Shown here one piece after another: positions 36,255 through 44,040 of a stretch of 64,000 nucleotides of DNA. The notes beneath the pieces are model-generated. The model did not search any database. It was given only the letters and a program-made list of their open reading frames with translations, and was not told where the DNA came from. The DNA is from Myxococcales bacterium. Lineage in GTDB: Bacteria; Myxococcota_A; Polyangia; Polyangiales; Polyangiaceae. Numbering within the stretch: the stretch's first letter is position 1; the number at the start of each line of letters is the position of its first letter. The DNA is taken from positions 62,001-126,000 of the forward strand of contig JADJCA010000012.1 of NCBI GenBank assembly GCA_016703425.1, given 5' to 3'. The position numbers and the translations under genes were made by a program.

Positions 36255-38590
36255 ACTCCCGGCGGCAGGACCGCCTTCGCGCCTGCGTGGACCGGCGGCG
36301 CGATGACGTGTGGCTCCTGTCACGGCGCGCCGCCAGCGACGCCGGCGCACAGCAATCCTGCGCTCGAATGTTCCACCTGCCACGGCCCGGGCTACTCGGC
36401 GGCGGCGAAGACCGTCAACAAGGCACTGCACATTAACGGTGTCGTCAACACGGATCAGGGCGGGCTCACGTGCACGTCGTGCCACGGCGACGTCGCGCGC
36501 GCTGGCATCGCAAAGGCCGACGCGCAGCTCAAGTCTTCACCGCCGCTTAGCACCAAGGGCGAAACGGCGACGACGGCGCGCGCGGTCGGTGCCCACCAGG
36601 CGCACGTCAACAAGTCCGACATCACGGGCGCTCCGCTCGCGTGCAAGGATTGCCACGTCGTGCCGACGTCGATGGCACACAGCGACGGCGTCGTCGGGGT
36701 GACCTTCGGTGCCATGGCGAAGAGCATGGGCGCGGCCCCGTCGTGGAACGGCACGACGTGCGCGAGCAGCTACTGCCACGGCAACTTCCCCGGCGGAGCC
36801 ACAACGGCCGCGCCGGCGTGGACCGGCGGGGCGATGGCGTGCAACTCGTGTCACGGCACGCCGCCGGCAACGCCAGCGCATAGCAATCCTTCGCTCGAGT
36901 GCTCCACCTGCCATGGCGCCGGCTACTCCGCGACTGCGAAGACGGTGGCCAAGGCGACGCACATCGACGGCGTCGTGAACGTGAGCTCGAGCTCGCTTAC
37001 GTGCAGCTCGTGTCACGGTGACGGGGCCCGTGTGGCGGTCGCGGGAGCCGATCCGCAAGCAAAGTCGGCGCCGCCGCTCGGCACGAAGGGCGAAACGGCG
37101 ATCTCCACGCGCGCCGTGGGCGCCCACGTGGCGCACGTCAACAAGGGCGTCCTCGCCGACCCAGTGGCGTGCAACGAATGCCACGTCGTACCCATCAGCA
37201 ACAGCCACAGCGACAACGTCGTTCAAGTGGCCTTCGGGGCGCTGGCGAAGACCGGGAATGTGGCCCCCGCCTGGAACGGAACGACCTGCGCGAGCAGCTA
37301 TTGCCACGGCAATTTCCCCGGAGGGACCACGACCGCCGCGCCTCTGTGGACCGGTGGCGCGATGGCGTGCAACTCCTGCCACGGCCTGCCGCCGACCACG
37401 CCCGCGCACAGCAATCCTCTGCTCGAGTGCTCGACCTGCCACGGCGCTGGCTATTCGGCCACCGCCAAGACGGTCGTCAAAGCGACCCACGTCGACGGTG
37501 TCGTGAACGTGAACGAGTCCTCTCTCTCGTGCAGCTCGTGCCACGGCGATAGTGGCAGGGTGGGCGTTTCGGGCGCCGATCTGCAGGTGAAGTCTGCTCC
37601 GCCGCTTGGCAGCAAGGGCGAGACCGCGGCGTCGACGCGCGCCGTCGGCGCGCATCAGGGCCACGTCAACAAGGGCGTCCTCGCGGATCCGATCGCGTGC
37701 AACGAGTGCCACGTGGTTCCCATCAGCGGCGCCCACAGCGACGGGGTGGTCCAGATCGCCTTCGGGACCTTGGCCAAGAGCAAGAACGCCGTGCCGGCAT
37801 GGAACGGCGCGACCTGCGCGAGTAGTTATTGCCACGGCAACTTCCCCGGAGGAACCACGACGGCGGCGCCATCCTGGACCGGCGGCGTCATGGCATGCAA
37901 CGCGTGCCATGGTCTCCCGCCGGCGACGCCGGCTCACAGCAATCCCGCGCTCGCTTGTTCCGGCTGCCACGGGCCGGGCTACTCGGCGACTGCGCAAACG
38001 GTGAACAAGGCGACACACGTCAACGGCGTCGTGAACGTCGATCTCTCAGCGATGAACTGCAACTCGTGCCACGGCGACACGACGCGGGTCGGGATTGCGG
38101 GCGCGGACTCGCGACTCGCGTCATCGCCCCCACTCGGCTCGAAGGGCGAGACAGCCACGACGACCCGCGCCGTCGGCGCGCACCAGGCGCACTTGAACAA
38201 GGCGACCTTCGCGGACACGCCGATCGCCTGCAACGAGTGTCACGCGGTGCCGACGAGCAACGGTCACAGCGACGGTACCGCGCAGGTCGCCTTCGGACCC
38301 CTCGCGAAGACGGGGGGCGCCGCGCCCACGTGGAACGGAACGACATGTTCCAATGTTTACTGCCATGGCTCCTTCACCGGCGGTGCCACGCTCTTCCAGC
38401 CGGCGTGGGCCGGCGGCACCGTGACCTGCGGCTCGTGCCACGGCACGCCGCCGCAGACCGGCGACCACGGCCGGCACCCGAATAACCGCGCCACCTGCGC
38501 CGATTGCCACGGCAGCGGCTACGTGTTCAGCGCGGCCAGCAAGACCGTGAACAAGGTGACGCACATGAACGGTGTGAAGGACGTCGCGGG
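35942..38590 (+). repeat. Five tandem coding repeats of about 530 bp
   Basis: Corresponding cysteine codons of the first CxxCHGD motif start at 35942, 36471, 37002, 37530 and 38058, giving periods of 529, 531, 528 and 528 bp. Only the first is not a multiple of three, which fits a two-base loss in repeat 1. The repeats are highly similar at protein level. Confidence 0.85.
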
Positions 38591-38663
38591 GAGCAAGATC
38601 ACGAACTACGACAAGGCGACGAGGCGGTGCAGCACGTCGTGCCACGGAGCCGAGACGTGGTGA
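36255..38663 (+). CDS. Giant multihaem protein, C-terminal part (repeats 1-5)
   Basis: The remaining 800 residues, in a shifted frame. They finish repeat 1 and hold repeats 2-5, each about 176 residues with four CxxCH and one CxxxxCH (such as TTCASSYCHGNFPGG). This CxxxxCH...CxxCH layout is that of the PF09698 multihaem domain known from Geobacter. Over both parts I count 21 CxxCH, five CxxxxCH and a terminal CSTSCHG, 27 potential haem sites. The ending ATRRCSTSCHGAETW closes the protein. Long-range electron transfer across or outside the envelope is likely, but no porin partner is present in the window. Confidence 0.75.
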   Translation, partial: TPGGRTAFAPAWTGGAMTCGSCHGAPPATPAHSNPALECSTCHGPGYSAAAKTVNKALHINGVVNTDQGGLTCTSCHGDVARAGIAKADAQLKSSPPLSTKGETATTARAVGAHQAHVNKSDITGAPLACKDCHVVPTSMAHSDGVVGVTFGAMAKSMGAAPSWNGTTCASSYCHGNFPGGATTAAPAWTGGAMACNSCHGTPPATPAHSNPSLECSTCHGAGYSATAKTVAKATHIDGVVNVSSSSLTCSSCHGDGARVAVAGADPQAKSAPPLGTKGETAISTRAVGAHVAHVNKGVLADPVACNECHVVPISNSHSDNVVQVAFGALAKTGNVAPAWNGTTCASSYCHGNFPGGTTTAAPLWTGGAMACNSCHGLPPTTPAHSNPLLECSTCHGAGYSATAKTVVKATHVDGVVNVNESSLSCSSCHGDSGRVGVSGADLQVKSAPPLGSKGETAASTRAVGAHQGHVNKGVLADPIACNECHVVPISGAHSDGVVQIAFGTLAKSKNAVPAWNGATCASSYCHGNFPGGTTTAAPSWTGGVMACNACHGLPPATPAHSNPALACSGCHGPGYSATAQTVNKATHVNGVVNVDLSAMNCNSCHGDTTRVGIAGADSRLASSPPLGSKGETATTTRAVGAHQAHLNKATFADTPIACNECHAVPTSNGHSDGTAQVAFGPLAKTGGAAPTWNGTTCSNVYCHGSFTGGATLFQPAWAGGTVTCGSCHGTPPQTGDHGRHPNNRATCADCHGSGYVFSAASKTVNKVTHMNGVKDVAGSKITNYDKATRRCSTSCHGAETW

Positions 38664-38712
38664 GCAAGGGTGGCTCCTGCGGTGAGGGCCGCCGCCCGCG
38701 CGGTCGCTGCGC

Positions 38713-39504
38713 CTACCGAACGCTTGCGAGCGCCTCCGCGAAGAAGTCCGCGTGGCCGGCGACGTCTTCGTAGCCATTGAGGAGCTGGAGGTGCGCCCGG
38801 CAGTCGCTCATCGATTGCGTGACGCTGCCGACGTAGATGCCGACGAGCGCTTCGCGACCCGCTTCATCGCGCGCCATCGCCGCGTGCCCTTCGTCTCCGT
38901 CCACGTGGCACACGGCGGCGCCACCGCGCGGCCGAATTTCGAGGATCGCGTCGCCCGCGATCTCCGGCTTCAGCACGACGCAGCCGGTCGCGCTCACGCG
39001 GGCGCTCTCGCCCTCGGCGCGACCGCCGTAGGCCACGAGTTGGACGTCGCAGCCTGCCCACTTGGGACTCGCCGTAGGGATCGCGGCGGGCGCCACGTCG
39101 GTGACGGGTTGCACGAGCTGCAGGTATGCGAGGTCGTTCAGCCTCAGCGTGTGCGCCACATCGACAGCGCCTTCGCCTTCGGGGTGAGCCTCCGCGTGGT
39201 AGTGGATCGAGCGCACGGCGACGTGGCGCCGCTCGCGCACCGAGCCCACGCCGAAAACCAGCGGCGCCGTTCGGTGGCGGTGCACGCAATGGGCGGCGGT
39301 CACCACTACCTTGGGCGCGATGAGCGTCGCGCCGCACACGACACGTGAAGGCGTGTCGCTCGAGGCCAAATACCCTGCCGCGAGCCAGCCCGCCTCGCGC
39401 GAGCCCCCAACGAGGGCGTCGTCGCTCTCTTCCGCTTCGGGAGGGGGCGCGCATGCGGCGCTTAGCGCGGCCAAGAGCAGGACTCGGAACAGCCACCTTC
39501 GCAT
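38713..39504 (-). CDS. Trypsin-like (S1) lipoprotein lacking the catalytic serine
   Basis: A 263-residue lipoprotein (lipobox AALSAAC). The S1 fold is clear: LVGG at the usual mature start, catalytic His in VVVTAAHCVH (His72), and a likely Asp in RLNDLAYLQL (Asp124). The serine loop GDSGGP is replaced by VCHVDGDEGHAAM: the nucleophile Ser is Glu205. It therefore looks like a pseudoprotease that binds rather than cuts. The four cysteines around His and the Ser loop fit usual trypsin disulfides. It faces the multihaem gene. Confidence 0.75.
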   Translation of the reverse strand: MRRWLFRVLLLAALSAACAPPPEAEESDDALVGGSREAGWLAAGYLASSDTPSRVVCGATLIAPKVVVTAAHCVHRHRTAPLVFGVGSVRERRHVAVRSIHYHAEAHPEGEGAVDVAHTLRLNDLAYLQLVQPVTDVAPAAIPTASPKWAGCDVQLVAYGGRAEGESARVSATGCVVLKPEIAGDAILEIRPRGGAAVCHVDGDEGHAAMARDEAGREALVGIYVGSVTQSMSDCRAHLQLLNGYEDVAGHADFFAEALASVR

Positions 39505-39703
39505 AGCCCATGTTGAGCACGGCCCGTGCCGACGTCGTCGGCCCGTTCCTCTAGGATTCCGGGCGGTTCGGTGGCTTCGCGCCGGCGCCAGCACGGCGCT
39601 CCTGATCCGCGATCGTCGGGAGCACCCCGTCTGGTCGATCCCCCGAGACCGACGACCCATGCATGCGATGCGCGGGCAAACCCGGCGGTGATAGCGTGCG
39701 CCA

Positions 39704-40133
39704 ATGAACCGAACCCAAGCGCGCCTCGTGGCGCTCTCTCTCTTGACCGCTTCTGTGGGCGTGGGCGTGGGGCCTGGGTGCTCTTCCGACGAAGCCGCGT
39801 CGTCCGAAGACGCCGGCGCCGACGGCACATCGACCGATTCGGCGGTGGCCGACGCCGGCGCGCAGACCGACGCCGTCGCTGCCGACGGCGCGACGACCGA
39901 CACCGGCTCTGCCGACACGAGCACCTCCGATGCGACCACGCCGGACGCGACCAGCGACGCGAGCACGTCGGACTCCAGTGCTACCGATGGGAGCGTGGTG
40001 GATGCGAACGCTTCGGACTCCAACGTCGGTGAGACGAGCGTCGTCGACGCCGGCACCGACGCCAGCTCGGACGCGGGCAGCGACGGAGCGGCGACCTACA
40101 AGACCTTCACGACGGCGGCGAATTGGGAGAAGG
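39704..40133 (+). CDS. Propeller-like lipoprotein, N-terminal part (frame broken at about 40133)
   Basis: The first 143 residues: lipobox GVGPGC, then about 90 residues of Asp/Ser/Thr/Ala linker (STSDATTPDATSDASTSDSS), then the first repeat unit TFTTAANWEK. In this frame the sequence after WEK turns Arg-rich. In the next frame it carries on as FVLQPAGQPSAISDFFGAVF, which matches the other repeats of the same protein. The break therefore lies at 40130-40134, within GAGAAGGTTTG. One base seems to be inserted or lost. Confidence 0.65.
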
Positions 40134-41183
40134 TTTGTCCTCCAGCCCGCCGGCCAGCCGTCGGCGATCTCGGACTTCTTCGGCGCCGTCTTCGACGGCC
40201 GCTACATCTACCTCGTGCCCAAGGGATCCTTCCACGGCAAGGTCGTTCGCTTCGACACGACCGCGTCCTTCACCGACGCGAACTCGTACGTGCTCTTCGA
40301 CCTGGCCACCGTGAACGCGCAAGCCACCGGCTTCCGGACCGGCGCCTTCGACGGTCGCTACGTCTACCTGACGCAAGGTCATCCGGGCGGCCGAATGGCT
40401 CGCTACGACACGCAGGCGAGCTTCACCGCGGCGGGCTCCTGGGAGTTCATGAACCCGACCACCATCGACGCCTCGCTCACGAGCTTCTGGCAGTCGACGG
40501 CCTTCGACGGTCGGTACGTCTATTACGGCCCGTTCAACTCCCACCTTCTCCGCTACGACACGCAGGGCGCCTTCACGAACGCCGCGTCGTGGAGCTTCAT
40601 CGACGGAACCACGATTCACGCTGCGTGCTCGAACTTCCCGGGCCTCGTCTTCGATGGCACGAACGTCAACTACTTCGGAGGTGCGTCGCTCCGCTTCCCG
40701 ACCGGCGGCACCTTCACGAGCGCCGCCGCATGGCAGACCAACGGCTCCGGCGCCGGCGCCTACGGCGTCTACGACGGCCGCCACATTTGGACGGGCGGAC
40801 CGGCCAGCGGTGGCATCGGCTTCCAGTTCGATCCCGACGGCGCGGTCTTCCCGACGGCACGGTCATACATAACAGGCCTAGGCACCGTGAACGTCTTCGG
40901 CGGCGTCACCGACGGCAAGTATTTGTTCTTTGCGCCCAGCGGCGGCAGCCTCGCGGCGCGCATCGATCCATCGCTCGTCTACTTGCCCGATGGCGGCCAG
41001 GGCTCGGGCTCCATGACGACCTTCGACCTGAACGGCGCCGGCGTCAGCGCGACGAGCTTCGCCGGCGCGGCGTTTGACGGGCGCTACGTCTACCTCGTGC
41101 CGTCGAACACGACCTCGTTCGTCAGGTTCGATGCCAAAGAGCCGAAGGCGATGCCCCCGAGCTACAAGGGGTCGTTCCTTTAG
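40134..41183 (+). CDS. Propeller-like lipoprotein, C-terminal part
   Basis: About 350 residues made of seven or so blades of about 50 residues, each with F-T-x-A-x-x-W near its start and FDGRYVY near its end (AVFDGRYIYLVP, AFDGRYVYLTQ, AFDGRYVYYGP, VYDGRHIWTGG, GVTDGKYLFF, AAFDGRYVYLVP). That periodicity fits a beta-propeller. No catalytic residues are apparent. The final KEPKAMPPSYKGSFL ends the chain. It belongs with 39704-40133. Surface binding or display is likely. Confidence 0.65.
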   Translation, partial: FVLQPAGQPSAISDFFGAVFDGRYIYLVPKGSFHGKVVRFDTTASFTDANSYVLFDLATVNAQATGFRTGAFDGRYVYLTQGHPGGRMARYDTQASFTAAGSWEFMNPTTIDASLTSFWQSTAFDGRYVYYGPFNSHLLRYDTQGAFTNAASWSFIDGTTIHAACSNFPGLVFDGTNVNYFGGASLRFPTGGTFTSAAAWQTNGSGAGAYGVYDGRHIWTGGPASGGIGFQFDPDGAVFPTARSYITGLGTVNVFGGVTDGKYLFFAPSGGSLAARIDPSLVYLPDGGQGSGSMTTFDLNGAGVSATSFAGAAFDGRYVYLVPSNTTSFVRFDAKEPKAMPPSYKGSFL

Positions 41184-41208
41184 ACGACGCAGTAGACGAT
41201 GCAGGGAG

Positions 41209-41232
41209 AGCGCCGGTCGCGAGGCCGGCGCT
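41209..41232. terminator. Hairpin between convergent genes
   Basis: AGCGCCGG-TCGCGAGG-CCGGCGCT: a perfect 8-bp stem with an 8-base loop, located in the 54-bp gap between the convergent stops at 41183 and 41238. It could end transcripts from both sides. No T tract is present. Confidence 0.45.
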
Positions 41233-41237
41233 TCGCG

Positions 41238-42011
41238 TCACGGCTCGAACATGATCTCGACGGCGTCGAGCTTGCCGGCGACCGCGTTGCCCGTGAGGAG
41301 CGCGTATTCGAACGCCGGGATGCCCGTCGCGGCTTGGCAGTCGAGCGTCCCCGGGACGTCGAGCGTTACGGGCGTGGCATTAAGGACGCTGACCGCTTTT
41401 TCCGTCGTGGCGGCGCCGAACGTCAACTTCACGTTGGCCGACTGCGGCTGGTTCCCCGAACTTTGGAGGTAGACGGTCGGTGAAATGGCGCCGCCGCAGG
41501 CGCCATTCAAGACGACGCGACGCAACCACGGTTGCGTGTTCGCCCCCGACGGCGCCGTGTAGGGACGCTCGGCCGTGACCTTCGTGGCTCGGAGCGCCTT
41601 GCTGTAGACCACGTCCGCAGGCCCGCCGGCTCCCCAGACACGGATGTTGTGATTGCCGAGCGGCTTCTTGCAGTCGAGCGTCGTCGTGAGGGAGAGGTCG
41701 ACGGTCTTCGTCGCATCGGCTCCTTCGCTCGCAAGGCTCACGCTCACCGACTTCATCGTGATGGCGCTGAGGTTCACGACACCGCTCCAAGGCTTGGTCG
41801 TCTTGTTCGTCAACTTGACGCGTGCCGTGATCGGCTCGCCGCACTTGTTGGCTACGGCGATGACCTCGCCTTCGATGCGAAAGATGGAGCGAGCTTGAGG
41901 CGCGACGCCCGGCCTGACGGTCGGCGTCGGCGCAACCGTTGGCGCGGCGTGGGCCGCGAGCCCGAGCGAGAGGCTTACCAGCGAGATGGCGACGGTTCCG
42001 AAGTTCTTCAT
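41238..42011 (-). CDS. Exported protein of unknown function with CARDB-like domains
   Basis: A 257-residue exported protein: signal peptide MKNFGTVAISLVSLSLGLAA ending HAAP. Two beta-sandwich units of about 95 residues follow (NKCGEPITARVKLTNKTTKP ... TTTLDCKKPLG and NGACGGAISPTVYLQSSGNQ ... GTLDCQAATG), alike in having one Cys at each end, so a tandem immunoglobulin-like (CARDB-type) fold is likely. ATG 42011 has AAGGGG 5 bp upstream. No catalytic motif is seen; binding or adhesion is possible. Confidence 0.6.
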   Translation of the reverse strand: MKNFGTVAISLVSLSLGLAAHAAPTVAPTPTVRPGVAPQARSIFRIEGEVIAVANKCGEPITARVKLTNKTTKPWSGVVNLSAITMKSVSVSLASEGADATKTVDLSLTTTLDCKKPLGNHNIRVWGAGGPADVVYSKALRATKVTAERPYTAPSGANTQPWLRRVVLNGACGGAISPTVYLQSSGNQPQSANVKLTFGAATTEKAVSVLNATPVTLDVPGTLDCQAATGIPAFEYALLTGNAVAGKLDAVEIMFEP

Positions 42012-42251
42012 GGTGCCCCTTGCGACCGGCATGCTTTGGCGGCCGACGCGAGGTCATAGTGAGCTTGCCGGCAGGCGTCACGGACCTTCTGCCGGTCGTG
42101 GTCCGTCCCGTCGCGCGCGTCGGCGAGTGTCGGGCGAGCCGCTGTGCACATCGAGTGCATCGCCATGGCTCACGAGAGCCCTCCTGCATCGGACGGCCAA
42201 AGAGCGCCCGCGGTTTTCGCGGGGTTGCGTGGCGCCTGCACCCCCCTCCCT

Positions 42252-42267
42252 TTGGCACGCGCAGTGC
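42252..42267 (+). promoter_or_regulatory. Sigma-54-like promoter before the calpain paralogue
   Basis: TTGGCAC-GCGCA-GTGC matches the -24 element exactly and three of four bases of the -12 element, with the correct five-base gap. It lies 12 bp before the ATG at 42280, so transcripts would start at or near the first codon and have almost no leader. Only weak support. Confidence 0.3.
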
Positions 42268-42279
42268 GTGACCCGTCGC

Positions 42280-43089
42280 ATGAACCCACGACCGGGCCGC
42301 GCGCCGTATCGTGTCCGCCCTCCGGAACCGCCTCTCCGGAGCGGCTTCGTTCGGGCGGCGTGCGTCGTTGTCGCCACGCCCGAGGAGCGCGTCGCGCTCT
42401 ACAACGACATTCAGTGTCGTGGTGCCGCCTTGATGGTGGACGCCAGGCTCGACGTGGGAGACTGCTACGTCGTCGCGACGCTCAACGGCATCGCCGCGGC
42501 GCCCGGCGGGCTGGCCCGCCTCGGCGCGCTCGTGTCGAACTTCGACGAAGGGCTCGCCGAGGTCGCGCTCCTGGAACCCGATGGCTCTCGCGTAGCGGTC
42601 ATCCTTCCTTTGCTCGACCCGCCGCGCAAATCACAAGAGGGGAGCGGCGCCCAAGGCCATCCGACGCTGCGAATTGTTGAACGAGCGATTCGCGTCGCCA
42701 ACGGGGATGCGACCGAGCCCTACGCGGGCGTTCCTATCGCGGGCCTGCCGAGGGCTGTGATGGCGCAACTCGGACTGGCCGACGCGGCGCTCGCGCCGAG
42801 TGATGCCCTGGGCTTCGCGTGGAAGGTGGGCGACTTCGTCTCCGCATGCGAGGGCGCGACGCGAGCCCTAGCGGCCTATGGACTTCACCCCGCACGATCG
42901 TACGTCGTCGCTGGTGCGCTCGAGGAAGCCACGACGGGCGAGGCCATGCTCGTGCTCCACGACGCTTCCAGCGAGAGCCAACCGTCGCCCATCCCTGCCA
43001 GCGTCTCGGACGTGTTCTTTGTGCGGCGGTCGCGGCGCAAGTTCGAGCCCTCGGCGCCAACGGACCGATGGCCGCGCAAGGCGGGCTGA
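42280..43089 (+). CDS. Calpain-like protein with a degenerate active site
   Basis: A 269-residue homologue of the calpain-like protease at 19063. DARLDVGDCYVVATLNGIAA aligns with its Cys site (Cys62 kept), HPTLRIVERAIRVANG with PRYQALEKAIGTVNA, and RSYVVAGALEEATTGEAMLV with HQYAVVGKGTDGITGEPMLY. At the histidine position stands Arg206 and at the asparagine position Asp228 (LHDASS for LANPHG). His203 or His227 might substitute, but activity is doubtful. There is no Pro-rich tail. ATG 42280 is used; a GTG four codons upstream is also in frame. It may act as a binding or regulatory pseudoprotease. Confidence 0.6.
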   Translation: MNPRPGRAPYRVRPPEPPLRSGFVRAACVVVATPEERVALYNDIQCRGAALMVDARLDVGDCYVVATLNGIAAAPGGLARLGALVSNFDEGLAEVALLEPDGSRVAVILPLLDPPRKSQEGSGAQGHPTLRIVERAIRVANGDATEPYAGVPIAGLPRAVMAQLGLADAALAPSDALGFAWKVGDFVSACEGATRALAAYGLHPARSYVVAGALEEATTGEAMLVLHDASSESQPSPIPASVSDVFFVRRSRRKFEPSAPTDRWPRKAG

Positions 43090-43106
43090 CCGGAAGCGAG
43101 CCCTCG

Positions 43107-43877
43107 TTACTTGCACGCCTCGAGGCCTGGCACCTTCTTGAGGTCTTCCGGTTTCGCCGAGAGCAGCGCTTGCGCCGAGAGCTTGGCCCGAAATTTCTTC
43201 CAGAGGCACTCGCACGAACGCACGCGGCTGGGGTCCTCGGTGGCACCGCAGCCGATCATGAAATCGGCCTTGATGAGGGGCTCCGACAGGAGCGGGCCGC
43301 ACTCTTTGAGCATGGCGCCCTGGGCTTCACTGAAGGCCGGTGACGCCATGGGCGCGCCGCTGATGAACTCCTCGCGCGGCAGCCGCTTGCGAAGCGAGCG
43401 AAACGCGCAGCCGCAGTACTTCTCCTTCTTGGGCTCGCCCGCGAGGCACCCTTCCTGGAAGTTCTCCTGAATCTGCTCGTCGGTGAGCTTGCTGGCGCAT
43501 TGGCCCTTTGTTCGCTCCATGAGTGCCGCGATCCTGGGATCGTTGGGGCCCGGGACGACCTTGAGGTCCGCCTCCTTGAAGATCTGCTGAAACTGGTCCC
43601 AGCCGCATTCGCAATAGGCTTTCGAGCGAGCGCGCTGCATGCAGTTTGCGACGAAGGGCGCGCGCTGCGACGCCATCGTCGATTCGGGCTCCTTCTGCGG
43701 CTCGGGGGCTCCGCGCTTGGGTGCGGGAGCCTCGCTCGGGGTCGCTGTCGGTGCGGCGCCGCTAGCGTTCGCGCTTGGGGCTGCGACGGCTTCGGCGGTA
43801 GACGTCGGCGCCGCCGCCGCGCACGCACACAGCGCAAACGAGAGACCGAACGTGAGAGCAATGGCGGCGCGGTTCAT
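43107..43877 (-). CDS. Cysteine-rich lipoprotein with three related modules
   Basis: A 256-residue protein: signal peptide with lipobox-like FALCAC, an Ala/Pro/Ser linker, then three modules of about 60 residues, each with a Cys about ten residues before a CxC motif followed by basic helices: CMQRARSKAYCECGWDQF, CLAGEPKKEKYCGCAFRS and CGATEDPSRVRSCECLWKKF. The ending is KKVPGLEACK. The common pattern C-x(9-10)-CxC-x(2)-(F/K) points to tandem duplication. No metal-binding or catalytic site is certain. It converges with the calpain paralogue. Confidence 0.6.
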   Translation of the reverse strand: MNRAAIALTFGLSFALCACAAAAPTSTAEAVAAPSANASGAAPTATPSEAPAPKRGAPEPQKEPESTMASQRAPFVANCMQRARSKAYCECGWDQFQQIFKEADLKVVPGPNDPRIAALMERTKGQCASKLTDEQIQENFQEGCLAGEPKKEKYCGCAFRSLRKRLPREEFISGAPMASPAFSEAQGAMLKECGPLLSEPLIKADFMIGCGATEDPSRVRSCECLWKKFRAKLSAQALLSAKPEDLKKVPGLEACK

Positions 43878-44040
43878 GCGAGAAGAAGACGGGGCCGGAG
43901 GCCACGCCGCAACAGAAATCACGCTCGGTCTGGCTCGCGAGGTTCCCCGCGCGAAGCGTCGCGGGCACGCGGCGAGGCGCCAAGCTCCGGCGGCGATTGT
44001 CCGCCGCGAGGCTCCCGTCCTAGTGAATAATCGTCGGCAC

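Noticed and set aside
36240..36270. Programmed +1 frameshift in the multihaem gene
   Set aside because: The neighbouring copy of the same repeat has two more bases at exactly this point and needs no shift. A lost-base error explains it more simply, though a real mutation cannot be excluded.
35942..38590. Possible CRISPR-like or transposon repeat array
   Set aside because: The 530-bp units are coding, keep the frame over repeats 2-5 and encode haem motifs. There are no short repeats with unique spacers and no terminal inverted repeats.
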